Of a stretch of DNA of 23,503 nucleotides, positions 14,123 through 21,534 are shown one piece after another (positions within the stretch are counted from its first letter, which is position 1; every line of letters starts with the position of its first letter). Under the pieces are notes generated by a model. The model was not told the origin of the DNA. It saw only the letters and a list, made by a program, of their open reading frames with translations, and did not search any database. The translations under genes were made by a program, and so were the position numbers. Origin of the DNA: CAYTRP01 sp964625145 (GTDB lineage: Bacteria; Sumerlaeota; Sumerlaeia; SLMS01; JAHLLQ01); the NCBI GenBank assembly GCA_964625145.1, contig CAZVAQ010000044.1:1-23503 (forward strand), read 5' to 3'.

Positions 14123-15175
14123 CTAGGACGTTCGGGGCAGGGGTGACTCCGGCAGCTCCCGCAGCGTTCCCGCGGCGAACTCGGGCGTCATGTCGCGCTG
14201 CGGCATGGCGAGCATCTCAAAGCCGACCATGAACTTCTGGATCGTCGCGGAGCGCAGCAGCGGCGGATAGTAATGCGCGTGCAGGTGCCAATGGTCCTGC
14301 GGCGTGGTCTCGTGGAATGGAGATTGATGGAATCCCATCGTGTAGGGGAATGGAACGCCGAACAGGTTGTCGTACCGGCAACTGATGCGGCGGATGATGT
14401 CGGCCAGGGCCACCTGTTCGCCATGATCGAGCAACGGCAGGTTTGCCACCGGGCGCCGCGCAATGAGGATAGTCTCGTAGGGCCACTTGGCCCACCACGG
14501 CACCAGGCAAACCCAGTGGTCGTTCTTGCAGACGATGCGATCCTGCTTGCGCAATTCGAGCGCGAGATAATCCGCCAGCAGCGTGCGCTTGTGCGCCGCG
14601 TGGTGATCGCGCTGGCGTTCGTCCTCGCGGCTGATCTCCGTCGGGATGCCGTAAGTTGCCCAGATCTGTCCGTGGGGATGCGGGTTGCTGCATCCCATGA
14701 TGATCCCCTTGTTCTCGAACACCTGCACACAGTTGATGTCCGGCCGCGAAGCAAGCGCGCTGGTCTCGGCGATCCATGTGCGGACGACTTCCGTGATCGC
14801 CTCCGTTGACATGTCGGCCAACGTCTCGTCATGGCGCGGCGAAAAGCAGATGACGCGGCAGGTGCCGCGCTCCATGCCGGCGATGAGGAGGCCCTCCTCC
14901 TCCAGGATGCTCGTCTCGCCGTCGTCCAACAGGGCCGAGAAGTCATTGGTGAAGACAAAGGTGCCGGTGTAGTCCGGATTCCGCGCGCCGCCGGCGCGTT
15001 CGTTGCCAGGGCATAGATAACACAGCGGATCGTACGCTGGCCGATCCGTCGTCGCGATGGCTTCCGTGCGCCCCTGCCATGGGCGCTTGAGGCGATGCGG
15101 ACTGACGAGGACGCGCTCGCCCGTCAGCAGATTGAGACGCCAATGCGGATGATTCTCGAAGTCGGCGTGAGGCAT
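14123..15175 (-). CDS. galT: Galactose-1-phosphate uridylyltransferase
   Basis: GalT exchanges UMP between UDP-glucose and galactose-1-phosphate in the Leloir pathway, through a uridylyl-His intermediate. The 350-residue product has the expected length and landmarks: RLNLLTGERVLVSPHRLKRPW, the zinc Cys pair LCYLCPGN (Cys52, Cys55), His115 in SPRHDETLADM, and NCVQVFENKGIIMGCSNPHPHGQIW with His166 and nucleophile His168. Later features are MGFHQSPFH and HWHLHAHYYPPLLRSATIQKFMVGFEML. The residues match those known from the E. coli enzyme, so activity is likely. ATG 15175 has no clear Shine-Dalgarno. No other gal gene is in the window. It follows the five-gene ABC operon on the same strand after 154 bases. 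Confidence 0.94.
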   Translation of the reverse strand: MPHADFENHPHWRLNLLTGERVLVSPHRLKRPWQGRTEAIATTDRPAYDPLCYLCPGNERAGGARNPDYTGTFVFTNDFSALLDDGETSILEEEGLLIAGMERGTCRVICFSPRHDETLADMSTEAITEVVRTWIAETSALASRPDINCVQVFENKGIIMGCSNPHPHGQIWATYGIPTEISREDERQRDHHAAHKRTLLADYLALELRKQDRIVCKNDHWVCLVPWWAKWPYETILIARRPVANLPLLDHGEQVALADIIRRISCRYDNLFGVPFPYTMGFHQSPFHETTPQDHWHLHAHYYPPLLRSATIQKFMVGFEMLAMPQRDMTPEFAAGTLRELPESPLPRTS

Positions 15176-15329
15176 CGAAGTGGGACCCTATCGTCGCCAA
15201 ACAGTTCTTCAACAGAAGACACGGCACAATGACACAAGGACGCGCGGGGATCAAGGCGTGAATCGAAGGACGCTCGATAAGGGTATCCGATGCGCGCGGA
15301 TTGAATGCATGGATAGTGCAAGTCCGGGA

Positions 15330-17015
15330 TCAGTAAGCCTCGGGCAGCAGCGGTTCAACGACCACATCATCTGAACGTTGGGTCAGCATCTCTTCCAGCG
15401 CATCCTGCCAGCGTGCGTCATGCAGTTCGCGTCGCGCCTTCTCGAGCGCCGCTTCATCCGGCGACTTGTCCGGATCGTATTCGATGAGCCAGTAGACCGT
15501 GACGGCGCCGTCCTTGTCCGGCGATGTCACACACGCGGCCGGAAGCGTTGCTGCCTCGACAAAGACGCGCACTTCGACCGGCATGTAGGAGATGTGATCC
15601 TGCAGCCCGGTCATCAGCGATTTCCCAATCCGCGCCTGCATGGCCTGGTGCGTTGCGGCATCGAACTCCGCCTTCCCGGTGGCAGCATGGAAGCGCGCAA
15701 CCCACGGCTCCAGGTCATCCCCGCTTGGCGATAGCACCAGGCTGTCGAATCGCACGCGCCCATGAAAGCGCCCTTGCGCGGCTTCATTCATGCGCCAGAT
15801 CCCGATGGCCTCATCATCGGTGACTGTGGCCACCTGATCATCGATTTCATCCGCCAGCCATGCGCGCACCAGCAATGTATCGGCCATGTTGCCACGATAC
15901 TCCTGCACGGCCGGCTGTTCCATGATCCCATCGCGCGCGATCACGGCATCGAGCAGGTGTTGCTGCACGATGCCCGACGCGATCACACGTTCAGTGAATG
16001 CATCGGCACCGGCGGAGGAAAGAACATCGAGCTCCCATCCAAGTCCCAAGCGCAACTCACCGCGCGTCACCGGTTGTCCGCCGGCGACGATCAGCACATC
16101 GGAATCCAGCGCAAGCTCCCCGCTGTTTCCGATATTCTCGGCAATGACCTGCAGGAATCCCTCTTCATCGGCTTGCGACTTGAAGTACTCGCCCGCGAGT
16201 GCGCTCGTTTGCCGTTGCACAAGGATGTTGGAGAGATAGCGCATGCTGCTTTCGAATGGGACTGAGCCGGACGGAATGTGGAGATGACGAATGACGAGCT
16301 CCTTCTCCATGTCGGCGGTGTGGATGGACAGTGCCCTTTCATTTTCCGACGCTCGCAGTTCGTCGATAAAGGGAGCATCGGGTTCCTTGTCGGGCTGGAA
16401 CATCCTGCTGGGGACGCTGAGTCCCTCGGCGCGCAGGATGGCAATGATGTCGCCGCCTTGATCAAACGCGCTCTTGATCCTTTCCAGACGCGCCTGTGCT
16501 TCCTCGGCCTCCGTGTCGCTCGTGAATGGAATCGAAATCCTGCGAATCAGAAACCGCTCCGGTGTGGCGAGGGTTGTGTCCTTCAACTGGTCGTAGAGCT
16601 CGCGAAGCTGCTCGGTGGTTGGTGGCTGGACCTGGCTGGTCACCTTCTGGCGATACAGGTGTCGCCGTGCGAATGAGCGGGTTTCACGCTCCAAGTCCTC
16701 AAGCATCGATGCTGAAAGGGCCATCCCGCTGCCGCGGGCTTCTTCAGCCAGAAGCTCATAGACGGGTGCGTGAGCGGCCTGCTGCATCAAATCGACAGCT
16801 CCATACAGAAGCGAAGAACCTGCACGAAACCGGGCGGATCGCATCCCAAGCAGGACAGTCAACTCGCCGACAGTCATCGTGCGGCCGTTGACGCGTGCGG
16901 CCGGCGCGCTTGGGTCATAGTCCTTGATCGCTGCATCGAGGCCGTGGGCATCGACCATCGCGGCCGATGCCACGATCATCACACAGAGCAGAAAACGAAG
17001 AATCCTAGAACGCAC
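15330..17015 (-). CDS. SurA/PpiC-like periplasmic protein with two chaperone-type repeats
   Basis: The 561-residue product has a signal peptide (MRSRILRFLLCVMIVASAAMVDA). Two segments look like SurA N-domains. The first, about 38-200, has AARVNGRTMTVGELTVLLGM, the helices SASMLEDLERETRSFARRHLYRQKV and TTEQLRELYDQ. The second, about 308-410, has LIVAGGQPVTRGELRLGL, VIASGIVQQHLLDAVIA and EAIGIWRMNE. Parvulin-like stretches follow each (ATPERFLIRRISIPF and GRVRFDSLVLSP), so it may be a chaperone with or without prolyl isomerase activity. It begins with GTG at 17015 inside the end of the upstream gene (11-base overlap), so it is translationally coupled to the ZnuA-like gene. The residues needed for isomerase activity are not evident. 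A role in folding the operon's secreted partners is inference. Confidence 0.68.
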   Translation of the reverse strand: MRSRILRFLLCVMIVASAAMVDAHGLDAAIKDYDPSAPAARVNGRTMTVGELTVLLGMRSARFRAGSSLLYGAVDLMQQAAHAPVYELLAEEARGSGMALSASMLEDLERETRSFARRHLYRQKVTSQVQPPTTEQLRELYDQLKDTTLATPERFLIRRISIPFTSDTEAEEAQARLERIKSAFDQGGDIIAILRAEGLSVPSRMFQPDKEPDAPFIDELRASENERALSIHTADMEKELVIRHLHIPSGSVPFESSMRYLSNILVQRQTSALAGEYFKSQADEEGFLQVIAENIGNSGELALDSDVLIVAGGQPVTRGELRLGLGWELDVLSSAGADAFTERVIASGIVQQHLLDAVIARDGIMEQPAVQEYRGNMADTLLVRAWLADEIDDQVATVTDDEAIGIWRMNEAAQGRFHGRVRFDSLVLSPSGDDLEPWVARFHAATGKAEFDAATHQAMQARIGKSLMTGLQDHISYMPVEVRVFVEAATLPAACVTSPDKDGAVTVYWLIEYDPDKSPDEAALEKARRELHDARWQDALEEMLTQRSDDVVVEPLLPEAY

Positions 17016-17913
17016 TCTTCAGCCTTTCCGCATTCTCGCGCATGATCTGGATCAAGTCGTCCTCCCTTGATGCATTACCCGCCGTCGCAAAGACGACCGG
17101 TACGATGCCGCGCTCTGCCAGATGCGCCGACGTCTCATCCAGCGGATCATCCTCCCACAGCATGACCTTCGCGGGATGCTCCTTGGCAAGGTGGTCGAAG
17201 CTCAGCCAGTCTTCCTTGGACGGTGCGGCTTCCGGCTCCCAATGGACAGATTGCAGGTTCAAATCATGGCGACGAGCGAAGTAATTGTAGACCGGGTGCG
17301 ATGCGATCAAAGGCGCATCACCGATTTGCTGCGCGACTGATGCAAACAACGTGTCGATCTCGTCGAAGTCCGCCTTCAACGCGACCAGCTCACGATCCAC
17401 CGCCTCCGCGTCAGCGGGCACGACTTGCTTCAGTGCATCGGCAATGGCCTCGGCCTGCCGCGCCGCCAATCGCGGATCGAGCCATGTGTTGAAATCCACC
17501 TCGCCGTGGGAATGCTCGCCTGCGGGGCCGTGGCTATGAACGGTCGCGTCGCCCGACATGATCCACTGTTCTTGAAACGAGGCGGCCGTCTCCACAACGC
17601 GTGCATCCGGCAGCGACACCCACACGCGCCACTTCTCGTACGTGGCACCGTTGAGCACGACCAAATCGGCTTCCTGCATCGCCTGGATGTCTTCCGGCGT
17701 TGGTTCCCAGAAGGCCGGGTCGACATCCCCGGGAACAGGATACGTCACGGAGACATTTTCCGGCGCCAGTCGCTTTGTCATGTAATACGTGGGAAAGTTG
17801 GAAGCGACCACGGTGATGGCATCATCATCGTGCGGGACGTGTCTGCTCTCCTGCTGGCAAGCGGCCATTAGGAGCACCATGATGCACGAAAGGAAGGGAA
17901 CTGCAAACCTCAT
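17005..17913 (-). CDS. ZnuA/TroA-like metal-binding lipoprotein lacking two usual His ligands
   Basis: This looks like a cluster A-I substrate-binding protein, the type that delivers Zn or Mn to ABC importers. The 302-residue product has a lipobox ending LLMAAC (Cys19). It continues with VVASNFPTYYMTKRLAPENV, PVPGDVDPAFWEPTPEDIQAM, a His-containing loop (VHSHGPAGEHSHG, His126/128/134/136), VDFNTWLDPR and LIASHPVYNYFARRHDL (His206). In zinc-binding relatives the motifs read DPHxxEPTP and DPHxWLDP. Here those His positions are Ala67 and Asn142. ATG 17913 has GGAGG five bases upstream and overlaps the permease stop as ATGA. It sits with an FtsX-type permease, not a ZnuB-type one. The ligand is uncertain. 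Confidence 0.82.
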   Translation of the reverse strand: MRFAVPFLSCIMVLLMAACQQESRHVPHDDDAITVVASNFPTYYMTKRLAPENVSVTYPVPGDVDPAFWEPTPEDIQAMQEADLVVLNGATYEKWRVWVSLPDARVVETAASFQEQWIMSGDATVHSHGPAGEHSHGEVDFNTWLDPRLAARQAEAIADALKQVVPADAEAVDRELVALKADFDEIDTLFASVAQQIGDAPLIASHPVYNYFARRHDLNLQSVHWEPEAAPSKEDWLSFDHLAKEHPAKVMLWEDDPLDETSAHLAERGIVPVVFATAGNASREDDLIQIMRENAERLKSAF

Positions 17914-19097
17914 GAGAACCTCCAAAGAAAGAGCACATCGACGATCGACTCGCCATGCGACATCACAATCCGGGCGGCGAGCAATGCGAGCAGCAAGCCC
18001 AGCATTGCGGGCACCGCATACTCCACAATCTGGATCAGTGCAATCAATCGCCGCGAAGCCCCCATCCGCCGGAACACCATCATCTCCTCGTGACGGACCT
18101 TCAGGGTCAGGAAGATGATGAGCCCGAGGAACAACGCGGTGATTGTGAGCAGCAGCACGAATGCCAGGTCAAAGAGAGCCTGGACCTGCAGGATCGTGTT
18201 GAGGACCTTGTCGAGGGCTTCCGCGGGGCGGATCATTTGTCGCGTCGCCGATGGCGAGATATAGCGACCGAGCAGGAGCGCCTCGGATCGCTGGTCATGC
18301 GGAACCAAGATGACGGCACTCAGGGGGAAGGCGCTCTCGTCGCCATGAAAATGAAAGGTGGAACGATTCTGCGGAGTGATGCGGTTGAACTGCAGGACGC
18401 TGGGGCTTCCAATGATTGTCCCATCACGATTCTCCAGGATGGCATCGGGCTGGTCCAGCGCCCGCAGGTCATCATGGCCATGGCCGATTCCCTCCGCGAT
18501 CCATGCAGTCTTCAGATCCACGAAGACCGCGTGATCATCCGGTGTGCCTGTCGGCTGCAGGACCCCGACAACATCCATCTGGAGCGGATAGGATGACGCC
18601 AGCGAGAAGGAATGCGGCGGATCCGTCAGGATCGAACCGCCCACCTGAAGCTGCAGCGCGTCGGCGACGTTGCTGCCGAGGACGCACTCGCCAATCTGCG
18701 CGAAGAAACGTCCTGATCCGGGGCGCAAGCCGCGCCACTCCAAGTAATCAATGGTTGTTCCGACAAGCGGATGACCCTGCGCGTTGTTTCGCAGATTCAA
18801 TGGATAGGAGCGGGCGTATCCCGTGTCACGTATGGATGACCAATCGCTGACGGCAATTTCTCCCGGAGAGTCGCCCCGGAACCATGTGGCCTTCAGGGCC
18901 AGGTCGAATGCACTGCCGCGCGGGCCAAGAACCAATGGTGTGTCCGTCGCCCGCCTCATCCAACGGTCGCCAAAGGACGACAGGACCACCCGCGAGGTGA
19001 TCGGAACGAGGAAGACGATGGCAAAGCACGCCATCAGAAGTGTTGTGCGCACGCGGTGTGCATTCAGGAATCGCAAGGCGAGCAGAAGGGGAGTCAC
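17910..19097 (-). CDS. MacB/FtsX-type ABC transporter permease
   Basis: FtsX/MacB-type permeases couple cytoplasmic ATP hydrolysis to work in the periplasm, such as lipoprotein release or extrusion, and usually do not import. The 395-residue product has the layout: one N-terminal helix (VRTTLLMACFAIVFLVPITS), a periplasmic domain of about 240 residues, then three C-terminal helices (ALFDLAFVLLLTITALFLGLIIFLTL, a coupling segment VRHEEMMVFRRMGASRRLIALIQIVEYAVP, and LLLALLAARIV). The periplasmic part carries DYLEWRGLRPGSGRFF and VGGSILTD, typical of MacB core domains. The start is GTG 19097, overlapping the ATPase stop as GTGA. The stop overlaps the next start as ATGA. It is the permease partner of the ATPase encoded just upstream. 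Confidence 0.88.
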   Translation of the reverse strand: MTPLLLALRFLNAHRVRTTLLMACFAIVFLVPITSRVVLSSFGDRWMRRATDTPLVLGPRGSAFDLALKATWFRGDSPGEIAVSDWSSIRDTGYARSYPLNLRNNAQGHPLVGTTIDYLEWRGLRPGSGRFFAQIGECVLGSNVADALQLQVGGSILTDPPHSFSLASSYPLQMDVVGVLQPTGTPDDHAVFVDLKTAWIAEGIGHGHDDLRALDQPDAILENRDGTIIGSPSVLQFNRITPQNRSTFHFHGDESAFPLSAVILVPHDQRSEALLLGRYISPSATRQMIRPAEALDKVLNTILQVQALFDLAFVLLLTITALFLGLIIFLTLKVRHEEMMVFRRMGASRRLIALIQIVEYAVPAMLGLLLALLAARIVMSHGESIVDVLFLWRFS

Positions 19098-19765
19098 GCG
19101 ACGACCTCCCCGGCGCGAAGTTGGACCTGTCGCTTCATCATTCCGAGCAGCACAGGATCATGGGTGGCGCACAGGACCGTAATTCCCAGGCGCGTTGATT
19201 CCTGCAACAGGACGGTCGCGACGATGCGCGCGGTGTCCTCGTCGAGGTTGGCGGTCGGTTCGTCGGCCAAAAGCAATCCCGGCTGCGGCAGCAAAGCACG
19301 GCACAGGGCGACGCGTTGCTGCTCGCCAGCGGAAAGCTGGTCCGGCATGCGACCGGCGAAACTTTCCAATCCGACTGAGGCGAGCAGTTGCCGCGCCCGG
19401 GGCACGAAGGAACTCATCCGCCGGAAAGGGTGAAGCAACCTTTGGCCGAGCAGCACATTCTCGATGACGGTCAGATGCGGGATCAGCGCTCCCGACTGGA
19501 AGACCAACCCGATGCTCTTGCGTCGCAGCCTGCGTTGTCCACTTTCACTGAGCTCATGCACGGCCATGCTGCCCACGAACACGGTTCCAGTGTGCGGCCG
19601 TGTCAGTCCCGCAATGATGTTGAGCAGCGTTGTCTTTCCCGATCCGCTTGGTCCGCGCAGCGCCACCTGCTCGCCCGCGGATATCTGCAGTTGGGGGATC
19701 GCGAGCGTGAACGCGTCGTTGGGGCGCGTCAGCCGGATGCCGGAAAGCCGCACGGGGAGGCTCAT
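19094..19765 (-). CDS. LolD/MacB-type ABC transporter ATP-binding protein
   Basis: This 223-residue nucleotide-binding subunit should power the adjacent FtsX-type permease. It has Walker A GPSGSGKTT (38-46), a Q-loop in IGLVFQSGALIPHLTVIENVLL, the ABC signature LSAGEQQRVALCRALL (Ala in place of the usual second Gly), Walker B LLLADEPTANLD and the switch His in ATHDP. LTVIENV and DEPTANLD are typical of the LolD/MacB/FtsE class. ATG 19765 was chosen because it overlaps the upstream stop as ATGA and begins MSLPVRLSGIRL. A longer in-frame start at 19936 adds 57 residues that read as the upstream gene in another frame. Confidence 0.93.
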   Translation of the reverse strand: MSLPVRLSGIRLTRPNDAFTLAIPQLQISAGEQVALRGPSGSGKTTLLNIIAGLTRPHTGTVFVGSMAVHELSESGQRRLRRKSIGLVFQSGALIPHLTVIENVLLGQRLLHPFRRMSSFVPRARQLLASVGLESFAGRMPDQLSAGEQQRVALCRALLPQPGLLLADEPTANLDEDTARIVATVLLQESTRLGITVLCATHDPVLLGMMKRQVQLRAGEVVA

Positions 19766-20820
19766 TCCGCGACTTCCCGCACGCGATACTCGTCGCCAAT
19801 TCTGTCGTGACGCTCGATGGCCAGCGTCTCCAGGAAGTGGCGCCCGTCCTGGCGCTCCAATCCAACGCGCGCCGTGTACTCGTTCGTGCGCTGATGAATG
19901 TGCCCCCAATGCTCCACGGTGCCGGTGATGCGCCATGTCGCGTGGATGGTCGCGGTGGTTGCGCTGCGGTCGGTGATCTTGGCGGAGACGATCTGAACCC
20001 TCTCCACGCGTGCCGTGGCGCCGCCTTCCTGCTCCATGGCCAGGCTGCCGCGAATGTCGAGATACACGCGTGAGAGCAGCTCCCCCGTCACGGAGCGCGC
20101 CAGGGCGTCGTAGATGTCCTCGTCGCGCGCGTAGTCAAATGCGCGGTGGATGTTCGTCAGGATGCGCTCCAGCACCGCCGCCGCATCGGCGTCATTGGCG
20201 ATCACGGGATCTTGTGCATCCAGCGCGGCCGCATGCGATGATGCCTCGACCGTTGCGCGGTATTGCGCGAGAAGCCGGTTATGGCGCGGCGTAAGCAATC
20301 GCGCGCCGCGCGCCGCGTCGGAGAAGATCGTGACAGGAAGGCCTTGGACGAGTGCATTGAAACCGTCCCACGCCGCGTCAACGTCGTAGGCCCCTGCGCC
20401 TGGCGGCGTCGCATGGTACACGATCATGCCGACCGCACCTGTTTCCACATCGATGGTCCCGCCCGCGCCCTGACCGGATTGCATCGGTGCGCGCATGTCG
20501 AAGAAGACAAGTGCGGAATGTTGCGGCTCGCTTTCCCTGCCATTGATGGACAGATGCATGTGACTCTGCAGGATCGCGGCGATGGCGGACTTGTGCTGCG
20601 CCTGCAGCTCCGAAGTCCAACCAGCTTCAGCTTCGACGGAAACCGGGTAGTAGGCATCGAGTTGGCGCAACGGCACGAGCACTTCATACCGGACGCGGTG
20701 CTGCTCCAGGTAAAGAAACCCAGCGGGGCCTTGTGGGACTGTGGCGGTCTGTGGATCCTGTGCCTGGGCGGAGGACAACAGACAAACAAGCGCCACGGCG
20801 GACAGGAGGAAGCGGATCAT
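19762..20820 (-). CDS. Secreted protein with HWGHIH motif, unknown function, first gene of ABC operon
   Basis: The 352-residue product has a clear signal peptide (MIRFLLSAVALVCLLSSAQA, cleavage after AQA). Residues 34-160 look like a beta-rich domain (GFLYLEQHRVRYEVLVPLRQLD...). Residues 210-345 look like a second alpha+beta domain beginning with AVLERILTNIHRAFDYARDEDIYDALARSVTGELL. It contains EHWGHIHQRTNEYTARVGLER (303-323), where His304, His307 and His309 could bind metal. I do not recognise a named family. The second domain's layout, helices then a curved sheet, resembles NTF2-like proteins, but this is a guess. The stop overlaps the ATPase start as ATGA, so it belongs to the operon and may be an accessory of the transporter. 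No clear Shine-Dalgarno precedes ATG 20820. Confidence 0.75.
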   Translation of the reverse strand: MIRFLLSAVALVCLLSSAQAQDPQTATVPQGPAGFLYLEQHRVRYEVLVPLRQLDAYYPVSVEAEAGWTSELQAQHKSAIAAILQSHMHLSINGRESEPQHSALVFFDMRAPMQSGQGAGGTIDVETGAVGMIVYHATPPGAGAYDVDAAWDGFNALVQGLPVTIFSDAARGARLLTPRHNRLLAQYRATVEASSHAAALDAQDPVIANDADAAAVLERILTNIHRAFDYARDEDIYDALARSVTGELLSRVYLDIRGSLAMEQEGGATARVERVQIVSAKITDRSATTATIHATWRITGTVEHWGHIHQRTNEYTARVGLERQDGRHFLETLAIERHDRIGDEYRVREVAE

Positions 20821-20902
20821 CGTGAGGCGAAGCGGGTGGAGTGGACAGGCTCATCCATCTGCCGCAAACCTCATGACGGCATTCGATGGGGGTAAAGGCC
20901 TA

Positions 20903-20929
20903 TTGAGTGGAGACACGGATCGCACTCAA
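20903..20929. promoter_or_regulatory. Seven-base inverted repeat upstream of the ABC operon
   Basis: TTGAGTG (20903-20909) and CACTCAA (20923-20929) form a perfect inverted repeat with a 13-base spacer, so the arm centres are 20 bases apart, about two helical turns. It lies 83 to 109 bases upstream of the operon's first start codon and just beyond the stop of the small membrane protein gene. It may be an operator for the operon, or a hairpin at the 3' end of the small gene. No T-run follows on the - strand. Confidence 0.35.
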
Positions 20930-20942
20930 CACGTGAGCTCCG

Positions 20943-21227
20943 CTATGTGGCAGGCTGAAGCCTATTCTTCCACCAGCGACGAAGGGAACGGTATACCAGG
21001 ATCACCGCCACTTCGGCCACAAACCCCACCACGATCAAGAGCGTGGCCGTCTCGATGTACTCCCGCGTCAAGGGCGTTGGCTCGCTCGTCATCACCAGCA
21101 TCATAGCAGCGGCGCCTGTCACTAACGTCAGCGCGCCAAACATAAGCAGTATCGCGATCATCACCGAGCCGGCGCAAACGAGCGCGATGTTTCTGGGGGA
21201 CCAACATTTCAGCCGGTCACAACTCAT
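20943..21227 (-). CDS. Small two-helix membrane protein, unknown function
   Basis: The 94-residue product has two hydrophobic helices, about residues 14-46 (IALVCAGSVMIAILLMFGALTLVTGAAAMMLVM) and 60-79 (ATLLIVVGFVAEVAVILVY). A basic tail follows (RSLRRWWKNRLQPAT), so both ends are probably cytoplasmic. ATG 21227 has GGGAGG six bases upstream, a strong ribosome-binding site. I do not recognise a family. It lies 122 bases upstream of the five-gene ABC operon on the same strand. It could be the first gene of that transcript, but the gap and the inverted repeat within it make that unsure. Confidence 0.68.
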   Translation of the reverse strand: MSCDRLKCWSPRNIALVCAGSVMIAILLMFGALTLVTGAAAMMLVMTSEPTPLTREYIETATLLIVVGFVAEVAVILVYRSLRRWWKNRLQPAT

Positions 21228-21534
21228 CGTGAGCCTCCCTTCGATCTCCCCTTCTTCAGATCAAACACCGCCCCCCAGTCTTCCCGGCAGTGCATTGCGG
21301 GCACCTTGGTCGGGCTCACTCCGAATCGCAATCCTGAACTCCCCGACTCGGCGGGGGAGGGCCCCGGCCCTCCACGACTGCAGGTTGGTTGCCAGCCCAC
21401 TCCCCAACGAAGAACCCGGAGCGCTGAACGGAACTCCCCTTGCACTCCGGCCCTGCCCGCCTATACCCCCACCCGTCCTATCGGGCCGGTGGACTTTTGC
21501 CGGCACTTCCCTTCTTCGAGGTAACTCCAGTAAT
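21228..21534. other. Intergenic and leader region before sat-cysC
   Basis: This stretch separates the - strand small membrane gene from the + strand sat-cysC. On the - strand a 73-codon open frame (21445-21224) ends in ATGA overlapping the small gene. Its sequence (Gly/Pro/Ser/Arg-rich, then MHCREDWGAVFDLKKG) gives only weak support for a gene. On the + strand GC-rich hairpins occur, including CTCCCC (21339-21344) with GGGGAG (21354-21359), and GAGGGC (21357-21362) with GCCCTC (21367-21372). These two share bases and cannot form together. GCCGG (21485-21489) can pair with CCGGC (21500-21504). I find no known riboswitch and no clear promoter. Confidence 0.4.

Noticed and set aside
19766..19936. 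Longer N-terminus for the LolD-type ATPase
   Set aside because: The extra 57 residues are the upstream gene read in another frame; the ATGA overlap at 19762-19765 gives a better start.
21043..21534. In-frame upstream extension of sat-cysC by 164 codons
   Set aside because: The translated residues are Pro/Ser/Arg-rich and overlap the small membrane protein gene on the other strand; ATP sulfurylase similarity starts near 21535.
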